Below the pieces are notes generated by a model. The model had not been told where the DNA came from. It worked only from the letters and a program-made list of their open reading frames with translations, and did not search any database. The position numbers and the translations under genes were made by a program. This document shows, piece by piece, positions 40,638-48,736 of a DNA stretch of 58,220 bases. Position 1 is the first letter of the stretch, and each line of letters starts with the position of its first letter. Where the stretch lies: NCBI GenBank assembly GCA_029781795.1, contig JAKOWB010000217.1, positions 1-58,220 on the forward strand, in the 5' to 3' direction. Origin of the DNA: Pseudomonadota bacterium. GTDB taxonomy: Bacteria; Pseudomonadota; Alphaproteobacteria; Kiloniellales; JACOMY01.

Positions 40638-40978
40638 TGGCGCGGACCGCCCCCACGCTACGCGTGCTGCTGGGGGCGGCGACGGCGCTGGGACCAGGCA
40701 AGGCCCGCCTGCTGGAGCTCATCGGCGAGACCGGGTCGATCAGCCAGGCAGCCAAGGCGCTCGGCATGTCCTATCGCCGCGCTTGGCTGCTGGTCGACGC
40801 CATGAACAAGGACTTTCGCGCGCCGCTGGTGGAGACCGCCCGCGGCGGAGAACGCGGCGGCGGCGCCCAGGTCACGGCCCTCGGCCGCGAGGCGGCCGAG
40901 CGCTATCGCGCCATGGAGGCGCGCGCCACCGAGCTCCTGGCCGAGGAACTGGCGGCCTTCGGCAAGCTGCTGAAATAG
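40637..40978 (+). CDS. modE: ModE-type regulator, DNA-binding domain only
   Basis: A 113-residue winged helix protein. It contains only the N-terminal domain of ModE (about 17-105): LELIGETGSISQAAKALGMSYRRAW is the HTH (in part: GSISQAAKALGMSYRRAW) and LVETARGGERGGGAQVTALG is the wing. The molybdate-binding C-terminal domains of E. coli ModE are absent, which is frequent in alphaproteobacteria. A ModE-like box lies between it and modA, fitting repression of modABC when molybdate is plentiful. How such a short form senses molybdate is unclear. Confidence 0.9.
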   Translation: MARTAPTLRVLLGAATALGPGKARLLELIGETGSISQAAKALGMSYRRAWLLVDAMNKDFRAPLVETARGGERGGGAQVTALGREAAERYRAMEARATELLAEELAAFGKLLK

Positions 40979-41020
40979 CGTCCTCGCCAGGATCGCCGGC
41001 GATTGCTTGTCGCCGCCAAG

Positions 41021-41044
41021 CGATATATACGAAGGAATATATCG
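41021..41044. promoter_or_regulatory. ModE box upstream of modA
   Basis: CGATATAT, eight bases, ATATATCG: a perfect 8-bp inverted repeat matching the E. coli ModE pattern (CGNTATAT-N-ATATANCG). It ends 17 bases before the modA ATG and even contains the AAGGA that could be its ribosome site, so bound ModE would block transcription at the start of modABC. Confidence 0.85.
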
Positions 41045-41061
41045 GCCCCGCGGAGAGCCCC

Positions 41062-41856
41062 ATGCGCCCTGCCCCTCGCCTGCTGCCGTCTCTGGCCGCT
41101 GCCGCGCTTTCCGCCCTGCTGGCCAGCGTCCCGGCGCGTGCGGAGGATGAGTTGACCCTCTTCGCCGCGGCCTCCATGACCGACGCGATCACCGAGCTCG
41201 CGGCAGCCTACAGCGCGGCCGGGCACCCGGCGGTGAAGCTGGCCTTCGCCTCCTCTTCCACCCTGGCCAAGCAGATCGAGAACGGCGCGCCGGCCGACCT
41301 CTTCATCTCCGCCGATCGGATGTGGATGGACTATCTCTCCGAGCGGTCGCTCATCGTCGAGCAGACGCGCACCGACATTGCCGGCAACGCCCTGGTGCTG
41401 ATCGTGCCGGCCGGCAGCCCCTGGGCCGCGCCGGCGGATCCGGCCAGGCTGGACTGGCAGGCACTGCTGGCGGACGGCGGCAGGCTGGCCATGGGCGACC
41501 CAGCACACGTGCCGGCGGGGCGTTACGCCAAGGCTGCACTGGACTACCTGCAGCTCTGGCCGCTGGTGGAAAGCCATGCCGTCTTCGCCGGCGACGTGCG
41601 CGCGGCGCTGACCTTCGTCGAGACCGGCGAGGCAGCGGCCGGCATCGTCTATTCGACCGACGCGGCGATCAGCCAGAAGGTCGCCGTCGTCGGCAGTTTC
41701 TCGCCCGGGAGCCACGATCCCATCGTCTATCCCATCGCCGTCCTGGCCGGCCACGACCGGACGGAGGTGCGTGGGTTCCTGACCTTCCTGCTCTCGCCCG
41801 AAGCGGCGAAGGTGCTGGGCCGCTATGGCTTCGTGATGCCGGCGCGGCAGTCCTGA
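41062..41856 (+). CDS. modA: molybdate-binding protein
   Basis: The 264-residue periplasmic molybdate receptor. Signal peptide (LLPSLAAAALSALLASVPARA); the mature protein begins DELTLFAAASMTDAI, with the oxyanion-binding Ser after FAAAS, then ASSSTLAKQIENGAPADLFISAD, GDPAHVPAGRYAKAAL and AGIVYSTDA. All are standard ModA landmarks. The ATG at 41062 lies just after the ModE box. First gene of modABC. Confidence 0.95.
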   Translation: MRPAPRLLPSLAAAALSALLASVPARAEDELTLFAAASMTDAITELAAAYSAAGHPAVKLAFASSSTLAKQIENGAPADLFISADRMWMDYLSERSLIVEQTRTDIAGNALVLIVPAGSPWAAPADPARLDWQALLADGGRLAMGDPAHVPAGRYAKAALDYLQLWPLVESHAVFAGDVRAALTFVETGEAAAGIVYSTDAAISQKVAVVGSFSPGSHDPIVYPIAVLAGHDRTEVRGFLTFLLSPEAAKVLGRYGFVMPARQS

Positions 41857-41870
41857 TCTGGTATTCGGGC

Positions 41871-42557
41871 ATGCTGACGCCGGAGGAACTGGAAGCCTTC
41901 CTGCTGTCCCTGCGGGTGGCGAGCGTGGGCGTGCTTGCCGGCCTGCCGCCAGCCCTCTTCTGCGCCTATGCCCTGGCGCGCTGGCGCTTCCCCGGCAAGC
42001 TGCTGTTCGACGCCTTCGTCCACCTGCCGCTGGTGCTGCCGCCGGTGGTGGTCGGCTACCTGCTGCTGGTGCTGTTCGGCAAGCAGGGACCGCTGGGCCA
42101 GTTCTTCTCCGATTGGCTGGGGCTGACCTTCGCCTTCTCCTGGCGCGGCGCGGTGCTGGCGGCGGCGATCATGGGCTTCCCCTTCCAGGTGCGGGCCATC
42201 CGCCTGTCGCTGGAAGCGCTCGACCCGGGCATCGAGGCTGCGGCGCGCACGCTTGGCGCCCGCCGGGCCGACGTCTTCCTCACGGTCACGCTGCCGATGA
42301 TCCTGCCTGGCATCCTGGCCGGCGCCCTGCTCTGCTTCGCCGGCGCGGTCGGCGAGTTCGGCGCCACCATCACCTTCGTCGCCTCGATCCCGGGCGAGAC
42401 GCAGACCCTGCCGCTGGCGATCTTCCGCGCGGTGCAGTCGCCCGGCGGCGAGGCGGCGGCGGCCCGCCTGGTGCTGCTGTCCGTCGCCCTGGCACTGCTG
42501 GCGCTTGGCGCCTCCGAACTGCTGGCCCGGCGCTGGAAGCGCCGCTTCCTGGGCTGA
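41871..42557 (+). CDS. modB: molybdate ABC importer permease
   Basis: A 228-residue permease with five to six helices. LVLPPVVVGYLLLVLFGKQGPLG is the ModB signature region (in part: LVLPPVVVGYLLLVLFG), and the EAA loop is IEAAARTLGARRADVFLTVTLP. GEFGATITFVASIPGETQTLPLAIF is near-invariant in ModB/CysU types. The ATG at 41871 is 14 bases after modA. Confidence 0.95.
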   Translation: MLTPEELEAFLLSLRVASVGVLAGLPPALFCAYALARWRFPGKLLFDAFVHLPLVLPPVVVGYLLLVLFGKQGPLGQFFSDWLGLTFAFSWRGAVLAAAIMGFPFQVRAIRLSLEALDPGIEAAARTLGARRADVFLTVTLPMILPGILAGALLCFAGAVGEFGATITFVASIPGETQTLPLAIFRAVQSPGGEAAAARLVLLSVALALLALGASELLARRWKRRFLG

Positions 42558-42564
42558 GGGCGCG

Positions 42565-43674
42565 ATGCTGCGGATCGCCATCCAGCGCCGCCAGGGCGAC
42601 TTCACGCTGAGCGCCGACATCGCCCTGCCCAAGGCCGGCGTCACCGCGATCTTCGGCCGCTCCGGCGCCGGCAAGTCGACGCTGGTGCAATGCCTGGCCG
42701 GCCTGCTGCGCCCTGACCAGGGGCGGATCGCCCTGGGCGACACGCTGCTGTTCGACAAGGACCGCCGCATCGACCTGCCGCCCGAGCGACGGCGCCTGGG
42801 TTACGTCTTTCAAGACGCGCGGCTCTTCCCGCACCTCTCCGTCGAAGCCAACTTGCGCTATGGCCTGCGCCGCGCGCCGAAGGGCGAGAGCGTCGCCGAC
42901 TTCAGCGAGGTGGTCGGCCTGCTCGACCTTGCAACCCTGCTCGCCCGCCGGCCGGGCAGCCTGTCCGGCGGCGAACGACAGCGCGTCGCCCTGGGCCGCG
43001 CGCTGCTGGCGCAGCCGCGCCTGCTCCTGCTGGACGAGCCGCTGGCTTCGCTCGACCAGGCACGCAAGGACGAGGTGCTGCCCTTCCTGGAGCGCCTGCG
43101 CGATCGCTATGCCCTGCCGATGGTCTATGTCAGCCACGCCATGCCCGAAGTTCTGCGACTGGCCGACTCGTTGGTGCTGCTGGAGCAGGGGCGGGTCGCC
43201 GCCGCCGGCAGGGTCGAGGAGGTGCTGGGCCGCATCGACCTGCAGCCGCTGACCGGCCGCTACGAGGCCGGCGCCGTGGTGACCGCGACTGTGGTGGACG
43301 AGGACCGGGCCTTCGGCCTGACCCGCCTCGACGTCGCCGGGGAGACCTTGTGGATCGGCCGCATCGAGGCGCCGCCCGGCAGCCGCGTCCGCCTGCGCAT
43401 CCGCGCCCGCGACGTGGCGCTGGCGGAAGCCCGGGTAGCCGGCGTCTCGATCCAGAACCAGCTTGCCGGCCGTGTGGTCGAGCTCCGGCGCGACGGGCAC
43501 TACGTCGATCTGGCGATCAGCGTCGGCGCCGAATCCGCCGGCCAGCGGCTGTGGTCACGTGTGACCGCGCGCGCCGCCGACCAGCTCGCCCTGACCGAGG
43601 GCAAGGCCGTCGTCGCCCTGGTGCGCACGGTCGCCGTGGAGCGTCAGGGCGTCGCCCGCCAGCCGGAAGCCTGA
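42565..43674 (+). CDS. modC: molybdate ABC importer ATPase
   Basis: A 369-residue ATPase. Walker A GRSGAGKST is at 31-39, the signature LSGGERQRVALGRALL and Walker B LLLLDEPLASLD are present, with VSHAMPEVLRLAD after. The C-terminal 75 residues form a MOP/TOBE domain (GVSIQNQLAGRVVELRRDG) that binds molybdate in family members. Start ATG at 42565, seven bases after modB. Confidence 0.95.
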   Translation: MLRIAIQRRQGDFTLSADIALPKAGVTAIFGRSGAGKSTLVQCLAGLLRPDQGRIALGDTLLFDKDRRIDLPPERRRLGYVFQDARLFPHLSVEANLRYGLRRAPKGESVADFSEVVGLLDLATLLARRPGSLSGGERQRVALGRALLAQPRLLLLDEPLASLDQARKDEVLPFLERLRDRYALPMVYVSHAMPEVLRLADSLVLLEQGRVAAAGRVEEVLGRIDLQPLTGRYEAGAVVTATVVDEDRAFGLTRLDVAGETLWIGRIEAPPGSRVRLRIRARDVALAEARVAGVSIQNQLAGRVVELRRDGHYVDLAISVGAESAGQRLWSRVTARAADQLALTEGKAVVALVRTVAVERQGVARQPEA

Positions 43675-43683
43675 CCGCTTGCC

Positions 43684-45024
43684 TTAGCGCCGCGCCGCCG
43701 GCTGCGCGGGCAGGCCCAGCGCGGCGAGAAGACCATCGGCCGCCACCTCGACATCGAAGCGCTGCGCCAGCGTGCGGGCATTGGCCGCCAGGCTGGCATG
43801 CAGCGCGTCATCGGTCAGCAGCCGCTCGATCTGCCGCGCCAGGTCGCCACTGTCCCATGGCTGGAAGGTGAGGCCGCCGTCGCGCGTGCCGTCGCTGACC
43901 GCTTCGGCGAGACCGCCCCGCCGGGGCACGACGATCGGGGTGCCCTGCGCCATGGCTTCGGCCGCCACCAGACCGAAGCTCTCCACATGGATCGAGGGAT
44001 AGACCACGCAGCGGCTGACGGCGAAGAGCGCGTCGCGATCGGCTTCGCCCAGCGGTCCGGTGAAGATCGCCGGCAGTTCCATCTGGCGCGCGATGTGGTG
44101 GCAGGCGCGCTCGTAGTCCGCGCCGAAGCTGGCGCCACCGGCGATGACGATCTGCGGTGCGATGCCCCGCTCGCGCAGCAGGCGCAGGGCATAGAGCAGC
44201 AGGTCGACGCCCTTCTCGCTGTCGATGCGCCCCAGGAAGGTGACGGCGGGCCGTGCCGGGTCGAACCCGGGCAGGAAGGCCGACACGATCCGCAGGGCCT
44301 CGTCGCGATCGACGGTCCGACCGGTCTCGATGCCCGGATAGACCGCGCCGAGGAAGTCCGGCGGCAGGCCCAGCAAGCGCTCGATCTCGCCCGCGTAGGT
44401 TTTGCTGACCGCGATCGGGCGCGGCGAGGCCGCCAGCAGCCGCCGGCGCAGGCAGGCGATCGCGGCGGCCCGCACGGCATCGCTGCGTGCGTAAGCCAAG
44501 GTCAGCTCGTCGCCCTGCAGGGTCAGCAGAGTGGTAAAGGACTGGTGGCGACCGCGCGCCGCAACGGCCTCCGTCAGGCCGCCAAACAAAGCCATGCCGT
44601 TGACGACATGGGTCACGCGGTCGCGCCGCATGAAGCGTTCCAGCCGGCGCACCAGGCCAGGGTCGAGGGGCACAGGCGCGGTGAAGGTCTCGAGTATGTT
44701 GGCCAGGGCGCGCTGCTGCAGACGCGCGTGGCGCTGCTCGGCGCGATAGCGCTGCCGCTCGCTACGCCAGTCCAGATGGCGCAGCAGGAAATCGGTGACC
44801 GGCAGGCCGCGGCGAACCAGGAATCGAGCGCCGCTGGCGAGCCAACGGCTGGGGATGCCAGCGGACAGTGCGGCGCGCTGCGTGCCGAACATCCAGTAGA
44901 TTGTGACGTTGAAGCCGCGGCGGCGGAGGGCTGCCGCCAGCCGCGTGTCGCGCAGCGCCGTTCCGCCCGGTCCGCCGTTGGCGACGGTGATGAAAGCGAT
45001 CCTCGGGTGCCCGTCTTCTATCAT
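43684..45024 (-). CDS. GT4-family glycosyltransferase
   Basis: A 446-residue GT-B retaining transferase. N-terminal domain starts RIAFITVANGGPGGTALRDTRLA; the C-terminal donor domain has VTFLGRIDSEKGVDLLLYALRLL and VVYPSIHVESFGLVAAEAMAQGTP, with the E-x7-E motif (ESFGLVAAE). A basic helical insert at about 85-115 is unusual. Substrates are unknown. Convergent with modC (9 bases) and 19 bases after the membrane-protein gene on the same strand, possibly one unit for a cell-surface glycan. Confidence 0.85.
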   Translation of the reverse strand: MIEDGHPRIAFITVANGGPGGTALRDTRLAAALRRRGFNVTIYWMFGTQRAALSAGIPSRWLASGARFLVRRGLPVTDFLLRHLDWRSERQRYRAEQRHARLQQRALANILETFTAPVPLDPGLVRRLERFMRRDRVTHVVNGMALFGGLTEAVAARGRHQSFTTLLTLQGDELTLAYARSDAVRAAAIACLRRRLLAASPRPIAVSKTYAGEIERLLGLPPDFLGAVYPGIETGRTVDRDEALRIVSAFLPGFDPARPAVTFLGRIDSEKGVDLLLYALRLLRERGIAPQIVIAGGASFGADYERACHHIARQMELPAIFTGPLGEADRDALFAVSRCVVYPSIHVESFGLVAAEAMAQGTPIVVPRRGGLAEAVSDGTRDGGLTFQPWDSGDLARQIERLLTDDALHASLAANARTLAQRFDVEVAADGLLAALGLPAQPAARR

Positions 45025-45043
45025 GGCCGCAGGGTCCGTTCCG

Positions 45044-46042
45044 CTAGCGCCCGATCACCTCGAGCCAGGCGCGCGGCCGCGAACTGTCCTGCGGGAAGGG
45101 ATCGCTGGGACAACTCCCCGCCGCCGTGGTGTAGTCGGGACGCGGCGCAGCCGACAAATCACCGTAGAGCCGCGCTTCAGTCTCCGGCGCCAGGCGCTGC
45201 ACCTCGTCAGCATAGTCGCTGACGCCGCGCGCCACCACCAGCCCGCCCTGTTCCAGATCGAGCAGCACCGCGGCGAACTGGCAGGCGCTGTCGCGGCTGG
45301 CCGCGCAGGCGCAGGTCACCGGCCCCGCGACGACCCTGCCGGCGACATGCAGCGTCTCGCCGGCGCGCTCGGGATGGCTGGCGAGACCGCCCGCGAAGGA
45401 CCCGGCGTCCAGCCGCGCGGCGAAGAGCGGCGGCAGGTAGACCCAGCCGAAGAGCACCAGCGCGACGGGCAGCGCGATGCTGATCGGAATGAAGATGCCC
45501 TGATGGGTACGCCGCACGACCGCCGGCGGCAGGCGGCGGCGCAGCAGGTACCAGCCGACCAGCCGCAGCAGCGGGAAGCCGACGGCGAATCCGGCCAGAA
45601 GCCAGGCGAAGGCGTAGTGGAACTGCAGCGAACAGCCGACGAAGCGCGTATCCGCGCCGATGCCGATCGCGGGGATCAGCAGGAAGACGAAAAAGCTGGC
45701 CTCGGCTGCCGCATAGGACGGGTGGGTCGAGGGGAAGGCGTCGATCCCGACCTGCTTCGTCGGCAGCGTCACGCGGAGGCCACCGATGCCCACGGCGATC
45801 GTACTGAAGATGCCCACGGGCAGCACGCGCGGGAACAGGATCCCGCGCAGCGACCACCAGAGCGCCAGCAGGCCGAGCAGCAGGAAGAGCACCTGCAGCC
45901 AGCCGAAAGGATAGGTTGGATCCGCCGCGCAGCCGATGATACCGCGGCGCGCCAGCAGCCCGCCGAACACCGACGACAGCAGGAAGGCGGCAAGCAGTTC
46001 CACCACCAGCATCTGCATGATGGAACGGCTGCGGGCGAGCAT
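45044..46042 (-). CDS. multi-pass membrane protein of unknown function
   Basis: A 332-residue protein not recognised. Six or so hydrophobic segments are visible (for example VVELLAAFLLSSVFGGLLA, GWLQVLFLLLGLLALWW and SFFVFLLIPAIGIGA, plus HYAFAWLLAGFAVGF). A soluble C-terminal domain of about 110 residues follows, with several cysteines (CACAASRDSAC and one near the end). The loop LPTKQVGIDAFPSTHPSYAAAEAS is striking. AAGGA precedes the ATG at 46042. It probably shares a transcript with the GT4 gene. Confidence 0.65.
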   Translation of the reverse strand: MLARSRSIMQMLVVELLAAFLLSSVFGGLLARRGIIGCAADPTYPFGWLQVLFLLLGLLALWWSLRGILFPRVLPVGIFSTIAVGIGGLRVTLPTKQVGIDAFPSTHPSYAAAEASFFVFLLIPAIGIGADTRFVGCSLQFHYAFAWLLAGFAVGFPLLRLVGWYLLRRRLPPAVVRRTHQGIFIPISIALPVALVLFGWVYLPPLFAARLDAGSFAGGLASHPERAGETLHVAGRVVAGPVTCACAASRDSACQFAAVLLDLEQGGLVVARGVSDYADEVQRLAPETEARLYGDLSAAPRPDYTTAAGSCPSDPFPQDSSRPRAWLEVIGR

Positions 46043-46122
46043 GTTCCTTGAGGCCCCCGAAACGGGCCCCCCCGGCCCGCGAGCCAGCACGCTACACCAG
46101 CACCGCGGCGCCGGGAAACGCC

Positions 46123-46580
46123 TCAGCCGACCGCCGCGGCCGGTGCCGTGCGGACGGCGATGGCCAGGCGGTCGGAGGCGTTGAGCTGCCCGATGGCGAC
46201 GCCAGGTCCGCCAGCTCCTTGCCGGTGAAGACTGCGCGGTCCGCCGCGAAGTCGACTTCGGGAGCATGGCCGTCGGCCACGCGCGTCACGCTCTCGGCCG
46301 AGGCCAGCGCGGCCTGCACCTGCTTGGCAAAGAGCCGGCCGGCTTCATGCCAGACAGGGACGAGCAGCAGCTTCTCGACCGCAGAGCCCTCGTGCGTCAG
46401 GTCCCGGCTGTGCATACCGATGCAGCAGGCACAGCCGTCGATCTGCGATACCCGCGGAAAGGCCAGGCCGGCCAAGACCTTCGGCAGGCCGCACCGGGCG
46501 AGTCAGCCCAAGCGCCCGCCCGGCGCCCTCATGCCGGCGGGCGAGGCGGCGGCATAGTCCAGACGGGCGGTCGTGTCGGT
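46123..46580 (-). pseudogene. decayed carboxymuconolactone decarboxylase / AhpD-like gene
   Basis: Read on the minus strand, the remnant gives ARLDYAAASPAGMRA, then an in-frame TGA, then CGLPKVLAGLAFPRVSQIDG, CACCIGMHSRDL, VPVWHEAG and SVTRVADGHAPEV. After KELADL a one-base deletion shifts the frame to VAIGQLNASDRLAIAVRT. Together these cover a whole AhpD-type domain of the family that reduces peroxides through a Cys-x2-Cys pair. Lesions: no start codon after the AAAGG ribosome site, one nonsense codon, one frameshift near 46213. It directly follows the cupin gene and was presumably its cotranscribed partner. Confidence 0.8.
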
Positions 46581-46585
46581 CCTTT

Positions 46586-46996
46586 CTAGTGCTGGTCGGG
46601 GATGGTCAGCGGCGTCTCGCCGCTGTCGACGACGAAGACGGCGAGCAGGCTGGCGGGCTCGCTCTCGCTGGCGTTCTCGCTGACGCGGTGGTGGGCGCCC
46701 GGCGCCTCGAACCAGCTCTCGCCGGCGCGATAGACCGTCACGGGCCCATCGTCCACTTGGCTGCGGATCGCGCCCGACAGCACATAGGCGAAGATGAAGG
46801 CCGAGCCGGCGTGGCGGTGTGCCGGAGACTTGCCGCCAGGCGCGTAGGCCACCAGCACGCTGACCAGCCTCTTGCCCGGGATGTTGGGAATGACCTGGTT
46901 GAAGACCGGCTGGGCGGTGACGGGCGGCGCCTCGTCCGCCAGGGCCGGATGCAGCAGCGCCGTCAACCCTGCGGCGAGAAGAGTCTTGCGGAGCAT
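46586..46996 (-). CDS. exported cupin-domain protein
   Basis: A 136-residue periplasmic protein with signal peptide MLRKTLLAAGLTALLHPALA and a single cupin barrel. Metal-ligand motifs are PAHRHAGSAFIFAYVLSG (motif 1: H-x-H with the downstream residues) and FEAPGAHHRVSENAS (motif 2). Such small cupins often accompany AhpD-like genes and MocR or ECF regulators, exactly the present context. Function unproven, possibly sensing or detoxifying reactive carbonyls or peroxide. GGGAGG lies before the ATG at 46996. Confidence 0.85.
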   Translation of the reverse strand: MLRKTLLAAGLTALLHPALADEAPPVTAQPVFNQVIPNIPGKRLVSVLVAYAPGGKSPAHRHAGSAFIFAYVLSGAIRSQVDDGPVTVYRAGESWFEAPGAHHRVSENASESEPASLLAVFVVDSGETPLTIPDQH

Positions 46997-47057
46997 CTGG
47001 GGAGCCTCCCTGGTCGGCTGTGGCCACCGGAAGGTGTGTCCAGGACGGTGCAGAAAA

Positions 47058-47090
47058 CAGAACCAAGACTGATCGAAGATGCTGTACCAA
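47058..47090. promoter_or_regulatory. direct repeat in cupin/mocR gap, candidate MocR site
   Basis: CAGAACCAA at 47058-47066 and CTGTACCAA at 47082-47090: imperfect direct repeats with a 24-base period. Direct repeats in a divergent gap are a common form of MocR/PdxR binding site. They end nine bases before the mocR ATG. Confidence 0.4.
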
Positions 47091-47098
47091 AGGGACTC

Positions 47099-48526
47099 AT
47101 GCGCGAGGCCTTCAAGCTGACCCTGGATCGCGGCGCCCGCGTCCCGCTGGCGAGCCAGATCCATGCCGCGCTGGCCGCGGCGATCCGCGACGGGCGCCTG
47201 GCCGGCGGGGCGCGCCTGCCGTCATGGCGGGATCTCGCCGCGCAGCTCGGCGTTTCGCGCGGCACGGTGCGCGTCGCCTACGAGCGACTGGTCGACGAGC
47301 AACTGGTGGTCGGCCTGGGCGCCGCCGGCACGCGGGTCGCGGCGCAGCTCTCGCCACAGGCCAAGGCGGCGCCGCATCTGGAGGCGCCGCCGCTGCCGCT
47401 GCTGTTCCAGGACTTCTCGCGCCCGCCGCTGGTGTTCCAGATGGGCGTACCGGCGCAGGACGCCTTTCCCTTCAAGCTCTGGTCGCGCCTCGCGGCGGGC
47501 CGTGCGCGCGCGGCCGCGGCGCTGCCGGTGACCTATCCCGACCCGCGCGGCGAGCCCGCCTTGCGGCGCGAAATCGCCGCGTACCTCGCCATCGCCCGCG
47601 GCCTCCAGTGCGCCCCGGCGCAGGTTTTCGTCACCAGCGGCTATGCCGGCGCCTTGGGGCTGGTCCTCCAGGCGCTGCGTCTCGCCGGCCGCCAGGCCTG
47701 GATGGAGGAGCCGGGCTTCCCGTTGACCCGCATCGCCCTGCGATCCGGCGGCCTGACACCCCTGCCCGTGCCGGTCGACGGCGAGGGCCTGGACGTCGCC
47801 GCCGGCCGATCCCGCGCGCCCGACGCGGCGTTGGCCGTGGTGACGCCGGGCCAGCAGGCGCCGCTCGGCGTTGCGCTGTCGCTGCGCCGCCGCCTGGCAC
47901 TGCTCGACTGGGCGGCCGAGAACGGCGCCTGGGTGCTGGAGGACGACTATCTCAGCGAACTGCAGCTCACCGGGCGATCGCCGCCGGCGCTCGCCTCGCT
48001 CGACCGCGCCGGGCGCGTGCTGCACGCCGGCAGCTTCAGCAAGACCATCAGCCCGGCGCTGCGCCTCGGCTTCCTGGTGGTGCCGCCGGACCTCGTCGGG
48101 CGTTTCGGCGAGGTAGCGACCAGCCTCGCCCCGGCGGGCGGCCTCAGCCAGCAGCTCGCGGTCGCCGCCTTCCTGGGCGAGGGGCATCAGCTGCGCCACC
48201 TCAGGCGCATGAAGCGGCTCTATGCCCAGCGCCGCGATCTGCTGCTGGCGCGGCTGGCCGAGGCGACGCGCGGCAAGGCCATGAGCGTCACCTTTTCCGG
48301 CGGGCTCGCCGTCCGCCTCGGCCTGCCCGAGCGCGCCGCGGACCTGCGCATCGCCAACGAGGCCGCGGCCTTCGGCTTGGCGCCGGTTCCGCTCTCGCCC
48401 TGGTATGCCGAGACGCCGCGCCCGCGCGGCCTGGTCCTCGGCATCACCAACCTGGCCGAGCAGCGTCTGGCCGCTGACTGCGCCCGCCTGGTCGCGCTGG
48501 CCGGCCGCCATGGCGGTGGCGAGTGA
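47099..48526 (+). CDS. MocR/PdxR-family regulator (GntR HTH plus aminotransferase domain)
   Basis: A 475-residue fusion of a GntR-type winged helix (about 10-78, LPSWRDLAAQLGVSRGTVR) and a class I aminotransferase-like PLP domain (about 110-470). The PLP lysine is K315 in AGSFSKTISPALRLGFL. Members sense PLP or aminoacyl-PLP adducts and often regulate the divergent neighbour. Here that is the cupin gene with its dead AhpD partner. AAAGGG precedes the ATG at 47099. Confidence 0.92.
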   Translation: MREAFKLTLDRGARVPLASQIHAALAAAIRDGRLAGGARLPSWRDLAAQLGVSRGTVRVAYERLVDEQLVVGLGAAGTRVAAQLSPQAKAAPHLEAPPLPLLFQDFSRPPLVFQMGVPAQDAFPFKLWSRLAAGRARAAAALPVTYPDPRGEPALRREIAAYLAIARGLQCAPAQVFVTSGYAGALGLVLQALRLAGRQAWMEEPGFPLTRIALRSGGLTPLPVPVDGEGLDVAAGRSRAPDAALAVVTPGQQAPLGVALSLRRRLALLDWAAENGAWVLEDDYLSELQLTGRSPPALASLDRAGRVLHAGSFSKTISPALRLGFLVVPPDLVGRFGEVATSLAPAGGLSQQLAVAAFLGEGHQLRHLRRMKRLYAQRRDLLLARLAEATRGKAMSVTFSGGLAVRLGLPERAADLRIANEAAAFGLAPVPLSPWYAETPRPRGLVLGITNLAEQRLAADCARLVALAGRHGGGE

Positions 48527-48544
48527 GAATTTTCGCACCAGGCG

Positions 48545-48570
48545 GGAACCCCGGGCGGCACCGCGCTGTT
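48545..48570 (+). promoter_or_regulatory. candidate EcfG-type stress promoter
   Basis: GGAAC, 17 bases, TGTT: close to the alphaproteobacterial general-stress consensus GGAAC-N16/17-CGTT. It lies 167 bases upstream of the VOC gene, at the beginning of the structured leader. The -10 part has one mismatch. Confidence 0.4.
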
Positions 48571-48596
48571 TATAGCGATGAGGCACCCCCCTCATC

Positions 48597-48676
48597 CCCT
48601 GACGGGATGGTCAGGGTCATTCCCGAACCATCCCCTCCCCCCTGTAGCGGCCGATCTGCCCCGGATCGGCCGCTAC
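48597..48676 (+). promoter_or_regulatory. structured leader with two exclusive hairpins plus a 13-bp stem
   Basis: Stem A: CCCTGAC/GTCAGGG (48597-48616). Stem B: GGGATGGT/ACCATCCC (48604-48634). B's left arm lies within A, so only one can form. Stem C: a perfect 13-bp stem at 48644-48676 around TGCCCCG. The layout resembles an attenuator or riboswitch expression platform for the VOC gene, though stem C lacks a clear T-run. It could also end the mocR transcript. Confidence 0.5.
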
Positions 48677-48736
48677 GCCTTTGTGGCGCCGGCATCGCTG
48701 GAATGCTGGCCGCGGCAGGACAGGAAAGCCCAACCC

